From Dentipellis sp. KUC8613 (Eukaryota > Basidiomycota > Agaricomycetes > Russulales > Hericiaceae), in the NCBI GenBank assembly GCA_002286715.1, contig NSJX01000024.1:248001-312000 (forward strand): DNA of 64,000 nucleotides, written 5' to 3'. The stretch's first letter is position 1; every line of letters begins with the position of its first letter. The position numbers and the translations under genes were made by a program. The notes beneath the pieces are model-generated. The model was not told where the DNA came from. It was given only the letters and a program-made list of their open reading frames with translations, and made no database searches. Below are positions 33,746 to 46,322 of the stretch, in pieces.

Positions 33746-35012
33746 CTACCACTGACTACCACTTGCAGTAGAGAAGTCCGTATCTATATCTCCACTGCGT
33801 GATCTCTTGTAGGCGCGCGGTGGAAAAGGCTCCGACGGCTCCGAGCTGAATACCATTACGCTTTGTACTTGCTCCTTGGTGCTAATACTTGCGCGCGCAA
33901 TGCCAGAGCGCATAATCACCATGAAGAAGGTTATGGAGATTATTGGCACAAGCTGACTCGGGTTTCTGTAAGCAAGAGTAGCGAGCGTTGGCACGAACGA
34001 GGACTGACCATGTCCACCATGAACGTTTGACCATTCGACTCGATCGCGAACAGAATCAAGGAGATAGTCAGGGAGACGGTGTAGAGCAGTGCCGCATCCA
34101 CCATGATCAGCAGGACGGGCATTATTATTTGCTTTCGTCGATCGTCAGCAGTAGTCGTCCAGATCTTGTAAAAGAGCAGAGCTAGTATCGAGAGAAGTTT
34201 AGCACAGCAAAAGGGGTCGAGGCGGTTACACGTTACGCACAAGTACAGATAACGTTCGTTGACAGGGATATCGCCCAGAATGAGGTTATCCATGGGAGCG
34301 TATGGCTGGAGAAAATTGTGGCGCCATCGGGAAGATTGTCCGCAGACCAAACGCTGCCAACCGCCGTGGCTGGTACGGGCAGCCAACATGGTCAGAGCAA
34401 CGAGGAGCGAAGGCTTCGAGAAAGCGCATACCAATTGTAGCTGAGAGCATGATGATAGGAACTATGATGATATAAACGGACTGCCAGATGACATAGCAGC
34501 GGTATATCTGAAGGAAGTTTATTATAGTGCACGGTGGACGGTAGAGGGAGACGCACTACGACGCTATCTCCCGTAACCGTTTGCAGAGCGTAGATGACAT
34601 TCTTAGATATGAAGGTAGATGTCTTGAGCTTTCCGAACCATTCAGACGGACCGTCTAGAGAATCATTCCTGTGGTTGATCGTGCCTTCGATAGTACGTTT
34701 CACGTTGAGCCCGACATGCTAACGACGATCGATAAGCTTGATAGAGTAGTCAGCACGCGCGTTGAACCTACGATTGAACTGAGGACAAAGAGTATGGAGG
34801 CAACGACCAGCATCCTCCAATTGACCTTCACCGTAGATCTGCGGTAAAAGAGAATCCAAACTGTGACCCCATACATGAACACCGAGAAGCCTGCTCGAGT
34901 TAGTCAGGGAGACGCGCTCGCATGTGATAACAACGACGAACTGACCATACAGAATAGCCTCCAAGACCGTGGAGGCTAAGGCAGCCTTATCGAGCGGAAT
35001 GCCATTCGACAT
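33746..35012 (-). CDS. Seven-helix membrane protein of a basidiomycete family
   Basis: Seven exons: 34946-35012, 34772-34890, 34557-34718, 34432-34507, 34241-34369, 34009-34181, 33746-33952; 310 residues. Seen: MSNGIPLDKAALASTVLEAILYGFS, a first helix with VWILFYRR, then HVGLNVKRTIEG, the recurrent family stretch VIYALQTVTGDSVVIYRCYVIWQSVYIIIVP, TAVGSVW, PWITSFWAISLSTNV, LLFYKIW, and a last helix VPIISITFFMVIMRSGIA followed by a Ser-rich tail of about 40 residues. This pattern is common in mushroom genomes as multi-copy GPCR-like proteins of unknown function. The splice sites were picked to restore these blocks. No ligand or partner can be inferred. Confidence 0.83.
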
Positions 35013-35838
35013 CACGCATTTCGTGAAGTAGCAAGTTAACGGCAGAGAGGAAAGGTGATCTCATTCGGCCGGCCTCATCCCTATAAACGCCACGGGTAGC
35101 GCGCGCTCAGGCACTCGCAAGCGCCCGACATTGGAGGAATGGTGTTCCGGATGGCATATCAACTGTGGCGCTGCTGTGTCTGGTGATTGTCAACAGAGCC
35201 CTGTTAGACGCATGCAACGAGAACGATACGCAACGCAGGGGGGCGACGCGAATGAAACGATAGCTGACAGGACAATAAACACATCGCTAATAAGGTGGTA
35301 TTGCTGCATAGCAGTCCCAAAACAAGAGGCGTCTGCGGCTGTACCCATTGTTCAACCTGACATCGACGCGCAAATTGAAATATCTGACGAAGCACTCTCG
35401 CATCCTGTATCCCCGCTAGGGACCAAACCCATAGCACGTTTGCAAGATGAAGAGACACTGTGATCTGTTGATGCTACTGGGCCACTGAAGTTGCGTAAAC
35501 TGCCGGACAGATCTGACATTGTGTCTGAAATTTGCCGTAGTCAATAGGACATACCGATGGCCGCAGTGAAAAGCGGTGCCGGATACGATACCGTTCCTTG
35601 CGCCTGGATAGTAAACAGCTTGAAACAGTTACGTCCCGAGTACGCTTGTCGGTGGCAAATCAGACGTGCGGCCGTTTCTTCTAGATCTTCAATGTCGAGG
35701 CGAATGTTAGCTCGTGTGGTATACGAAGCAGAGACGTGCTATTCGTGAAGGATGAGATTACACTGCATAGTCCCTGCTCATGGGAAGAATGAGAAGCACA
35801 TACTATAGGCGATACCGTGGCCATTATCATTCGTCCCT
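35013..35838. other. Intergenic region
   Basis: Promoter side of the seven-helix gene and 3' side of the WBP4-like gene. A 110-codon plus-strand frame (35131-35463) and others here show no motif. Nothing supported. Confidence 0.45.
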
Positions 35839-37034
35839 TCAGAACCTTCGTCCTCGACCGGCCACACCTCCCGACGCCGGTAACCTTCGCTTGCGGAAAA
35901 GACTGCCTGCAGATGCATTTTCAAGCTGCGGTTCGACGGACGGTTCGAGCTTCACGGGGGCGCTTTCCTCCAGTTTCACATTTTCCCTCGGCGGGTCGCT
36001 AATCTCCGTCGATCCTTCCTTGACCTTGTCAGTGTCGATCGCGGCACTGGGTTTGATACTGGATACTGTGGAGTCTCCCTTGTCCTGTTCCGGCGCCGGG
36101 GGAGGCGTAGCTGACGCCGAGTCTACCTCCTCGCCGGCCTTCCTCCACTTGGTTGCGGTCCATTTCGGCACCGAACTAGGCGCCGGACCTTCTGTCGCAG
36201 GGCCTGCCCCCGCCGCAAGTCGTGACGCATCTTCACCAATGATGCCGCTGCTTTGTGGTTGGGATACGTCTTCCTTCACGTCCTCCTTCTTCGGCTTCAG
36301 CTTGATGGGTATAAGACCTGGGTCATATAACTCGCCGAGGCCGACGGTGGCAGTCTTCTTCCTCAATTTCCAGCCTCGCCCACTCTCGTCACCATCGTCA
36401 AGGACATCTGCGGAACGCTTTCTATCTTCGCTTACGGCAGCTGTCCCCGCACCTGCCTTCGTTTCATCGTGAACGTCAGCACTAGCTTCCCGGGATCCGC
36501 TGGCAGGAGGCGGTGTGCTTTGCACGTATTGCCATTCGCCCGCCACGCCTTGGCTCCGACGACGCTCTGCCTCGGCCTGTGCACGCTCAAGGTCTGGGTC
36601 GGTATATCCTAACGACTGGGCGGTCGAATAATTTGCGAATTTATCCGTAGGTCTCGGCGGTGGTTTCTTCGACGATGAGGCAGCAGCAGCAGCAGCTGAT
36701 GCAAGTACAGAACTTGAGGATGCTTTGGCGTGGCCAGCACCGACATCCTGAGAAAAGGCTGCTTGGGCCGCCTAAGACAGTCATGGTGAGATATTGGTGA
36801 AAAGTAGAGAGAACGATAACGCACCTGCTCTATCCTGACCATCTCCCTCTTTTCCTCCTCCGCATCCTTCTTTCGTTTCTCCCCCGCCTTGTATAAGCTG
36901 CGCACAAATCGTTCTTTATTCCCCTTGTGACGCATCCCATTCTCGTGGTGCTGCCGCGACGGTGCATCGTCCGTGATGTAGATTTCGCAATATTGACAGA
37001 AGTACCGCTTCTTGGAAACCCAGTACTCGCTCAT
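35839..37034 (-). CDS. WBP4/FBP21-like spliceosomal protein with U1-type zinc finger
   Basis: Two exons: 36825-37034 and 35839-36771; 380 residues. Proteins of this kind bind spliceosomal complexes through an N-terminal matrin/U1C-type zinc finger. Seen: MSEYWVSKKRYFCQYCEIYITDD, with the pair Cys13/Cys16 and His30/His36 (QHHENGMRHKGN), then a basic Lys/Glu-rich helix, a Ser/Ala-rich linker, a segment RSQGVAGEWQYVQS that resembles a degenerate WW-like strand, GYTDPDLERAQAEAERRR, and a charged tail ending LFRKRRLPASGGVAGRGRRF. The zinc finger start and SEYWVSKKRYFC context are characteristic of WBP4. A clear WW domain is not seen, so the exact orthology is uncertain. Confidence 0.8.
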
Positions 37035-38827
37035 GGTGACAGGAGTTCGAAATTTAAGATGGTGGTATGTATACGGCTGAGGACGCCAGGTGAGAGCCGA
37101 GTTCTCAGTCCAGTTGACGGGGCAGCGACAAGAAGCGTGGGATAGTTGATGTCGGCAATATCGGGCCCAGACTCCGACGTCCTTCAAGGTGGTTGCGACT
37201 TTGAATCTCGACGAAAGTAGAGGATCAAAGAAGACAGAACTATCCACCGATATGCAACGTATTATGGTGAAGGGGAAAATTACTTCCGAAAAAGATCTCT
37301 ACGACTCGCAGAAAATGACCGCTGCACGTTCGATACAGTTATAAAAAGATAGACACCATACGCTTGATCCTGAGACTACCAACAGACCTTTCTCAAGTTC
37401 AGCACCTCGGCGTAGCACGGCGTCTCTTATCAAATGGCCATAAATAACCCTTCCCACATTTTTGTGAACGCCTTGATATTTCCCTGGAAAGCCACTATGC
37501 CCTCAACTTGACGCTCCAGAATAGAGCACAATCGCCCTGCGTCCGGAAGTCCCGTCGGCCATTCCTTGCCAAGACCTGTATCTTGTGAAGCTGGGGATAG
37601 GGGGGCGAAGCTGCTTACACGAGGATTACCAGTAGATGCGATGGTCTGACCAAGACCGATGAGACCGCAGGTACCTGCTTGTGAACGACTCAGGAGGATT
37701 GATGTATTCCTCAATGATAGCTTTGTTCTGATCTTCAGCGGGGAATATTTCATTTCTCAGAGCTACGATCTGTTCTTCGGGGCTTAGTGTGATCAGTATC
37801 TCTGGCAGCCGAAGCTACCATTATGAACCGTCGGCGGTCCGAGTCCGTCGTAGATGATTATGTGACTAGGAGTCTTCGGACGGCAAGACTTTTCTTGCCA
37901 TACTGTCAATTATAGTGATGGTCAAGGTGAGAACAAAATGATCACCTCGTTCTGTTCATCTAGTTTCGCAGAGTTCCAGTGTGGAGAGCTGTCGTTATGA
38001 TGACACTGTGTGTGTGTAATAGCTCGTGAGCGTGGAGAACCCTTCCCGCGACGAACTCCTCGCCGACGGAAGCAGATTCTTTGGCTACACGAAGATCAAC
38101 CCGCCGACGGGTCCTATGTGAGCTTCTCCCACTGTGCTAAGAATATCTTTATTATACTTAGAAGGATACCAGATCATGGTCAACCAAGCACAATGGTCAG
38201 AGATTGCCAGCGAGGATGATATCAACATTTGAGACAGCTGGACGGCCTGATATTCGTGCGGGATCAAGACAAAGGTGAAAGATCAGTTTATCAACGGAAC
38301 AAACGCTTCGTATGCCAACCTGTGCAGATCGTTCACTTCCCGACGGACTGCGCATATAATTTGAAGGGGATAGCCTTTGCGGCACCATGAGTGTTGCACC
38401 AACGTGTCGGACTTTGCCTGCTTCCTTCGCGACGATTTTACATCCACCCTTGACTGCGCAGCTCATACGAGCCCGGAAGGTCTGTGCCCTTAGAGTACAC
38501 AGTGTCCACCAGATTGAAGACGTTATGAGGAGGCGGCAAGCTTGGTACACTGGGGCTGGCGCAGTGTTGGGACGGTTACATGGACAAACATGGAAGGCAG
38601 GCACCTGACAACTTGGCGAAACTGGAGCACATGAGCACTCTTACGGGCTTTCCCCACGTCCCGTCATGTGCGACTTCGCCCGTTCGTACTTAACGCGGTC
38701 CTCGTTCAGGGTGAGCATATTCACAGGAATACGGCGTGTTCGTCCTGTCCTGTCCCCTGCCCTCTAGCTTGTGTTCACGACTGCACGGCGGTTTCCATTC
38801 TTTCACTCGCTTATCTTGCTCAGGGAA
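37035..38827. other. 1.8 kb region with scattered gene remnants
   Basis: Between the WBP4-like gene and the MFS transporter. On the minus strand 37430-37800 reads protein-like pieces (SPEEQIVALRNEIFPAED, INPPESFTS, ILERQVEGIVAFQGNIKAF) in different frames. On the plus strand around 38030-38230 reads ENPSRDELLADGSRFFGYTK and INPPTGPM, then after a possible intron GYQIMVNQAQWSEIASEDD. None forms a full gene and none is recognised. Possibly decayed genes or a short gene whose splicing I could not solve. Confidence 0.35.
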
Positions 38828-40972
38828 ATGCATCCAGATAAAGCAATCATCAATACGCCCTCGGACGTTTCGCAGGAGAAGAAGGGCAGCAGGGAAAGCG
38901 TCGAGGTAGCTCAAGCCGTTTCGGACGATGCGTATCCCTCAAGCGGACCTGGACCCTACAGGTTGTACAAACAACGTTGGCTGGGTTGTCTCGCTCTTGT
39001 ATGTTCTTGTAACCCTCGGCTCAGAGATAACGCTCACTTTGAGACAGTTCCTACTCGAAACGGTTGCCAGTATGAGCTTGCCATGGTTCGGCCCAATATC
39101 CGACAATGGTATGGTTTTGTTTTGTGTGCACGACTCGTCTGTTCACAGATTTGTATGGCCAGTTGTGCGCGATTTTGGGTTCACGCTCGACGAGATAAAC
39201 TGGTTAGGCAATGTCATTGCCTGCATGTATCTCCCGTCGGCGTTCTTCATCCCCATGATATGCTCCCGATGGGGAATTCGGCGATGCGTATGTATATTCG
39301 ATCGCATTTCAGGGTTGCATGGTGATATTGACATTCATTGATTCAGTGTGAGATCGGCTGTATAACGATGATTCTCTCAGCATGGATACGATATGCTGGT
39401 GTACCACGTTCCTTGCCAGTACATGGAGCATACGCTCTCATTATCCTTGGACAGGTCGGTTCTGTGTTGGCCATAACGCCTAATACCGATGCTTAAATAT
39501 CTTCTACGACAGGTCTTCGTTGGCACGGCGCAGCCGGTATTCCAGGTACTGGCTCCGAGGTACTCTGAAGTATGGTTTGATCTCAAGGGCCGCACGACGG
39601 CGACGATGCTGATATCCATCGGTGAGTCGTCGTGCCCATAGTCAATATGGACGTGACTGAGAACGTTCGCTTGTAAAGCTAATCCTATCGGTGGTGCCAT
39701 TGGACAACTGGTGTCACCGATATTCGATGACACGCGCAAATCGGTTTGTCTTCTTTCCCCAGTAATGTAGGTGTAGACTGATTTTAAAAGCACAGATCCT
39801 CGTGCTAGGCATAGTCACGACAGCTGTGACTCCCGTTATATTTCTTGTCGCTGAGGCACCTCCCACTCCACCTAGTAGGTCCGAGGGCGAGGTTAGTCGC
39901 AATGGCACCGCTAACGATTTATCTCCAAGCCTTTTCAGGGTCGCAGAAAAGTCCCTCCATAATCTCCCTGCTGAAGGCATGGGTTGGATTGGACTGTCCC
40001 CCTGAGGCATTCATGACACGACGTGAACGATTTGATTTTACGATCCTGGTCTATGTTTTCTCCGTTCTTCTCGCAGCGTAAGTGATCTATTGGAACGTTT
40101 AGATCCGACCCTCATTATACGCGCGCAGGATCAACACGTTCTCGATATTGAGTTCTCAGTGGCTGGTGAGCACTAGCCGCACTGCATACTTGGTGTTTGA
40201 ATCTGACCGGAAGGATTCCCCTCGTCTCTCAGTCACCCGTCGGCTATTCCGACTCCACCAACGGGTTCATTGGGGCCACCCTTCTTTTGTCGGGCATCGT
40301 TGCTGCACTTGCCACCGCACCCATCTTCGATCGGGTCTTCACGCGCCATCTCGGACTCACAATACGTATACTATGCCCTATCATCGGTGCTTCTTGGTTG
40401 GCTTTGATATGGGCTGGTGAGAATCTTCCGTTACTCGAGCTTCCACAACACCGCTAACGCGGGTATAGTGAGACCCGGAGATGCCGGAGGCCTCTTCGCA
40501 ATCATGGCCGTCATTGGTGCCTCATCCATCTCGTTGCTTCCTGTAGCTTTGGAGCTGGCCTGCGAGCTCACGCGCAACGCGGACGGGAGTTCCGCCGTCA
40601 TGTGGTTCTTGTACGTTCATTCAACATCGTATCATCTGCTCAACACTCAGCCTTGGCATTCTACTTACTCAGCGGCAATTTATTCTGCGTAATATACCTG
40701 CTATGTGAGTCATGGTGCAGCTGATTCAAGTGACCGCTGAAGTATCTGATGTCTATCATGCAGGTCAGGGTGCCCTGCGCGCCTCACCTACGGCCGACCC
40801 CCCTCTCAATATGCACCAAGCCATCATCTTCAACGGCGCTTGGGTGTTTGCTTCGTGCGGGCTCATTTTCTTCTTCAACGGGAAACAGGCGAGGCGAGAG
40901 AGGGATGAGAAGATGGCCCAAGTTAACGAGCTCCCGCTAGCAACGAGTCCCACTGCCAACAGCCCGGCATGA
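38828..40972 (+). CDS. Major facilitator superfamily transporter (FLVCR/DIRC2-like)
   Basis: Thirteen exons: 38828-38998, 39048-39108, 39163-39287, 39347-39454, 39513-39621, 39679-39743, 39796-39874, 39939-40077, 40129-40165, 40233-40416, 40469-40610, 40673-40704, 40764-40972; 486 residues. Seen: a hydrophilic N-terminal tail, then about twelve helices; RLYKQRWLGCLALFLL opens the first, and MSLPWFGPISDNVVRDFGFTLDEINWLGN is the typical loop and helix of FLVCR-family fungal transporters. Further blocks are LPSAFFIPMICSRWGIR (after helix 2), LILGQVFVGTAQPVFQ, ISIANPIGGAIGQLVSP, and WVGLDCPPEAFMTRRERFDF in the central loop. The substrate (heme, choline or other in animals) cannot be transferred to fungi. 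Located among oxidoreductases, so export or uptake of a metabolite is plausible but unproven. Confidence 0.88.
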
Positions 40973-41224
40973 TTTGAATACACGCTTGTCAACGTCGTGT
41001 CTATTATGCAGTGAAATGTCGTTTGTACCATTACTGCTGTGTGTAACATTATCGCTCGTCTACTCAACACGCTGATGTAGCCGCTATGCTTGATCTATGG
41101 ACGACTGAAGATGTAAATCACAACGATCTCGGGCGTACTTCTGTACTGACGATATGAATTCAGGAGAACCCCATCACGGCTGGATACATTGAAATACTTT
41201 AGAACGTATCCTTTCCCCACAGGC

Positions 41225-42755
41225 TTACGCCACATCCATGCGAGGATCATCAATAGGTCGACCTCCCTTGGCATTGTGCTCGGCTACTACCGCGTCAATC
41301 TTCGCCAGGTCCTCCGGCGAAAACTCGATATCTCCTGCGGCCATGTTCTCCAAGGTACGATCCTTGTGACTAGGTTTGATGAGAGCAATCAGCACACGAC
41401 CAGCTGCATATGCAGAAATATTCTTACCTGGAACCCGGGATAGGAATCATATGGTCGCCGCGGGAAGCGACCCAAGCTATACAAGCTTGAGCCAGGGTGA
41501 TGTTGTTCCGCTTTGCTACCTCGTTCAACACGTCTGTGATCGCATGGCCCTGTGTGCCCCATGATCAGCAACAGATTTAAACCAAACAAAAAAATTCCGG
41601 ATATCCACCTCCTTCTTGTCCAAGCCGGTTCCCAGAGGGCTGTTACGAACAATTGAATGAGGAAGACGCACTGCACTCAGAGTGATAGTGACTTACGAAT
41701 ACGCCAGGATCGCAATGTCGAGTTCCCTGCACGTATCAACCACTGAAGAGGTCTCCCATTATTGACCCCGTTCTCTTCATAGGAGGCTCTAGCAGACTTA
41801 CCGTCTTGGATTTGCTGATGGTAATTCCACGGGCTCACTTCGATCTCGACCGAGGTCACAGGAGCGACCTATGCATCAGTGATCAGTCGACCCGTGCAAA
41901 AGAGGAGCTGCATTCAATCATACCTTGTGGGCTCGTCTGATGGTCTCTGCACGTGTCTCAGACAATCCGATGTGATGAAATTTGCCTGCCTTGACCTGTT
42001 CCGACAGAACCTTCATATTGTCTTCAACGGGATGGTGAGGCGAGATACGGGCGAGTTCGAAATGATGCATCTCGATGGTCCCCCTGAGCTTGTCGATGCT
42101 AAGGTCGATGCATCGCCTGACATTGTCGTCACTGTGGTAAGGTAGATCCTCGACGTCAGCGTACGCTTCTTACTCGGAACTAGGAAGTCGAGATACTAAC
42201 GTCATATCTAGCCTGAAAACGGTGTCATCGGCTGATCCGCCCTGACGATATCTTGTGAGGACCACGAACTACGCAACATTAGAAGATATATACCTTGACG
42301 CATAAGAACGCTTTCTCTTTATATTGCGGATATTTTTCAAAAAACCTCGCGACCAAGTCCAAATTGGCCGTGCGGGGCTCGTGACCATAAAATTCACCTT
42401 CACAACAAGGGATTTAGTGTTTAAATAGGACGATGGTAACGCTCGCACTTACCAGTGTTGAGAAGCATCTTTGCACCTGGCGGTAGATTATCCATGCCCG
42501 CCTTCATGGACTCAAAGGCTTCTTCATCCGCAACGGGAACGCCATTTCTTGGAAACCACCTAGACCGACGCTGATCAGTCCATGCTCAGCATCCCCATGA
42601 GAATCTCCGCGCAACGCACGTCATTCGCATTAAGCCATGCTGCAGTACGGTCAGAATCACCAGGTCGGAGTTAGCGGAGAGACAAGGCGTACCCCGATCT
42701 TCCCTACAACAACATTGGACGCTGAACCACCGAGTCTTGCTGTCTTCTGGACCAT
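41225..42755 (-). CDS. Aldo/keto reductase, pyridoxal reductase-like, shortened
   Basis: Eleven exons: 42693-42755, 42620-42639, 42453-42559, 42294-42397, 42201-42241, 41924-42131, 41802-41868, 41697-41742, 41609-41639, 41428-41549, 41225-41369; 317 residues. AKR8-type enzymes reduce pyridoxal to pyridoxine with NADPH. Seen: GKIGHGLMRMTW, catalytic-type tyrosine in [15 protein letters not shown], lysine in [74 protein letters not shown]. The usual loop of about 25-30 residues after SPLG..L (DFRRHLPRF in relatives) is absent, and the segment after VKGG is short. All junctions keep frame. It may be a functional divergent enzyme or a gene on the way to decay. Start at 42755 is the first ATG with family similarity. 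Confidence 0.85.
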
Positions 42756-43896
42756 GTTGGTGAACGATGAGATTTTCACGAGCTCGAGGAGATCGATGGC
42801 GAGGGTCCTAGACCCCAGAGTCAATTTATACCTCCTGCAGCCATGGTTCCTGATTATACGGGACCTCTAGCGTGAATCATCTGGTGCGTCGTGGAGCCGA
42901 AGATCGGATACGAAGCGCCGTCAGAGCCGCTGTGAGCCGCGCGGGTGCAGGATGTCTCACCGGACAACGATGTGGACGATGAGCCAAACTAACGTCGGCA
43001 TACGGTTACGTGGCCCTTCCGCTGACGCTAGGCGCCGTGCGGCATCCAAACATATGGTTGGAGACCGCCGGCAGCGTTAGCGTTGCGTATGGCCGGGTGG
43101 GGTATACCTCACCTTGACGGGTATGGATTTGCTTTATCCAGCTGTATCGAATCGGACATAACTTTCAAGATGTCAGCAGTATCGCCACGTACCCTGAACG
43201 CAGAGTAGTCTGAATGAACGACAGGCGCAGTACAGTAGTCATATCGCCCAACAAATACGAGTATGTGCTTATCTGCCTGCGCTGCAGAGTGGGTCAGGCC
43301 GTCACACTGCTGAGTCTTGTGCAGGGTATATGCTTCCGCCGCCTCAAATCTGAGCGTCAGCGCATGAAGGTAGCGGCCTGAAGAGAACGAGCTTGCAACT
43401 TGTCAGGGGGGACGATGCATGAGCGACCCACATCATTTTCCGCTGGAAAAGCAATGATGCCAGCATCGGAACGATGGGCCTGTCGAAGCTGGAGAATCTG
43501 AGAAGTGTTCACGTTGATGCATTTGAGGCCGAAAAAGCATCCTGAGCCTGAGAAACTCGTGTCTTGTGTGACGTTAATGAAACCTTAGCGTTGTTCATGT
43601 GGGGAGGATGCAAGCAAATGAGACGCATTGGTACGCTGGAGTCCTACGAGAGACCTCGAGCCTCATGGACTCGATGGAGGTAGAGAGATCCGGAATACTG
43701 CCGGCCCAATGAACCCGTCGACGACAGTAGACACCTTCTGGGGATGAGTTATATAATTGCCGGCACAGGGGATTATACTCAAAGACCCTGCAATGACTCC
43801 AACAGCATATGCTCGATAACACCCGAAAGGGCTTAAGGGCACGTTCTAGGTGATTTTACATTGGAGCGAATGCTAGTAACGACGATTGGCCCGAGT
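42756..43896. other. 1.1 kb intergenic region
   Basis: Between the aldo/keto reductase promoter and the 3' end of the first P450. A 75-codon minus-strand frame at 43595-43822 has no motif. I see no gene, repeat or RNA here. Confidence 0.45.
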
Positions 43897-46322
43897 CTAG
43901 TCTGACTGGACAGGGCGAATGAGCATGGGCAGCTGCGGGCCACTTTGGATCTCATCAACCAGGTGAGGACGCCCGACGATATTGGTCTTCCTGACCACCC
44001 TATCCTCCGGAACAGCCATTTCGAACTCGAACGCCCGAATGAGCGTGAAGAGGATGGCTTTGGCCCTGCTCGCATGCGTCAGCCCAATTCTCTTGAGATG
44101 AGGGGTTTCACCTTACTCGGCGAGAGAGAAACGGTAGCCGATACAGGCGTGGGGCCCGGCATTGAAGGCCATCAGGGGGTGGAAAACGCCCGGCATGGAT
44201 TTCACAATCTCCGGGAGGTTCTCCCAGCGTTCGGGTCTGTGTAAACCAGTAAGTATAATGCTCGTTGTCGGTCGCCAAAAAGCCACGCTTACTTGAACTC
44301 TTCCGCATCTTCGCCCCAAATTTCTTTCATCATATGCAACTCGCGGATGGGAATGAAGACATTATCACCCTTGTTCAAGCTGCCCGTCGTCCCTATTCGT
44401 CAATGCCAGCAAAGGAAGGTAAAGTGGAAGACGGAAGCTTACCGGATCTCACGCCTGACTCGCCCGTGTCTGTCCACATATTCGTCCTGCACAGGGATCA
44501 CGCAATCCTCAAGTGCGACCCTCTCAGTCGCTCTGACAGGATTGTGGACCCGCAGCCCCTCGCGGACGACAGCGTCGAGATACGGGAAGGATCCCAGCTC
44601 CTCCAGGGTCGGGAAATCCGTGGGGAAGGCGCGTAACTCCTCGCGCAGCTTTTCTTGAGCTTTCTTGTTGCGGCAGAGGAGTAACAGCGTCCAGGATAAG
44701 GAAGTGCTAAACAGCCATCAAGTTAGGACCGGCAAATACAATATTCCGCTAGATATCTCACCTGGTCGTCTCGTGGCCGGCCACGATGAGAGTCGGGATT
44801 TCTAGAAAATGCCAGATGCTCTTCTATATCACGTCAGGCACAGGGGGACAACGAACTCACGAGAAACCAAGTCGTCTTCGCTCAGCCGCGCATTCTCGGG
44901 CAAGTCGACCGCCATGTTTGCCTTGATGAGCAGACTGATCAAGTCGCGACCCTCAATGCTACTCGTCTCCACGTCTTTCTCCGACCCACCAACACTGGAG
45001 AGCACGGCGGCCTTTCTATCCGCAACGATCTGCGCGGAAATGCGGCGAACGGTCGCAAATGCTTGGCCCACCTCACGCGTGCGCTTCGTTGGCTGTGTGG
45101 TGTACCGTAAGGAGCGGCACAAATTCAACATAAGACGTAGGACACTCACGATGAGTCTAGCCGGAGGGAAAGCGATCGCGAGGAGGAAAGCAATGTTGAA
45201 GCTATCGAATGCCATCATAGTCCGCACCGCTTCGTACAGTTCATTCGGCTCGTCATCGGGGGCTGTCAAGGCATTGAAAGAATAGTCGAAACCTGGGCGA
45301 CAAGCTCAGGTGAATAACATGAAGGGGGTAGTAGCAATATGACACAGACCAGCTTGGCCTATCATGTCGAGAGAGACCCTGCTCAACCAGTCGAATATGT
45401 CGACTTCCAAAAATCCATCTTTCTGAAGTTCTTCATTTGTAGTCTTCGCCATCAGAACGTCTCGCATCTAATTTCTCGTCAGCCTTGAATGAACAGAAGA
45501 CAAGAACATGTGAATACCGTGATAGACTTGTCCACGAAGACCTTGCAGAAGTTGCGGATCCGCTGCGTTGCGAATGCTGGGTTCTGGAGGTCTCTGATTA
45601 ATGTTCGCGGACATCCCCTCCTCCCCAACGAGACACGTACCAGTAGCCTGCGCTGTAAAGATGGAAACAATTTAGAAAAAATTCTAGCTGACTTGCAGTG
45701 GCGACTTACCTGCAGTTTGTGCTGATGGCCTGGCGTAGGTAAGATGTCAGTAGATCAACGACTACAGGGGAACATAAGAATGAAGGTCTACCTTCCACGG
45801 ACAGCAAACCTGGAATGATTTATATCAGAGCAATTCACATCGCGAATGTCTGGCGAGACCTACCATCTCCGAGAAGCTGGCCAAGGATGAAGTGGACTTC
45901 CTGCGGCTTGGGGAACTCCATCCCGTGTGAGAGGACGTGAGCAATTGCCTTAACATCTGTTGTAATCAGCTTGTTCATCTGTGAGTGGTCCAAAATCGTC
46001 AGGCTTGACTTTACGGGTCAGATAACGTGCAGAAGATAATACGTACGTTTCCGAAAGACTTGAATCTGAACGTCGGCCCATATTCCCGAATCCACGCTGC
46101 GAACGTCTCGACAGCGTCGAGCTCGAATACACCATCCACACTGCCCGACAGCCAGCTGACGGAAGGGGGACCACGCAGGTCCCGCAAAGGGGAGCTCCAC
46201 GCCGCATATCCAGCGCGCAGCGCCCTCGCGACGGTATAGAGGACAAATGAAAGTGCGACTGCACTCAGGGACGAAACTACGAGGTTGGTGTCAATGGAAG
46301 CGAGGGTGCTCTGAAGCGGCAT
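43897..46322 (-). CDS. Cytochrome P450 monooxygenase, copy A
   Basis: Fourteen exons: 46047-46322, 45864-45978, 45792-45809, 45710-45729, 45641-45652, 45518-45583, 45350-45467, 45151-45293, 44861-45092, 44762-44801, 44443-44706, 44293-44379, 44117-44236, 43897-44065; 559 residues. Microsomal P450s hydroxylate hydrophobic substrates with a P450 reductase. Seen: N-terminal membrane helix ([19 protein letters not shown]), Pro hinge GPPSVSWL, C-helix HKLQRRLLNPAF, I-helix VAGHETTSTSLSW, K-helix VREGLR (ExxR), PERW, and heme loop [10 protein letters not shown] (Cys about 495). The heme motif has His where most P450s have Arg (GPHAC for GxRxC). The paralogue at 47636-50039 is next to it in the same orientation. 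Family number not assigned. Confidence 0.94.
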
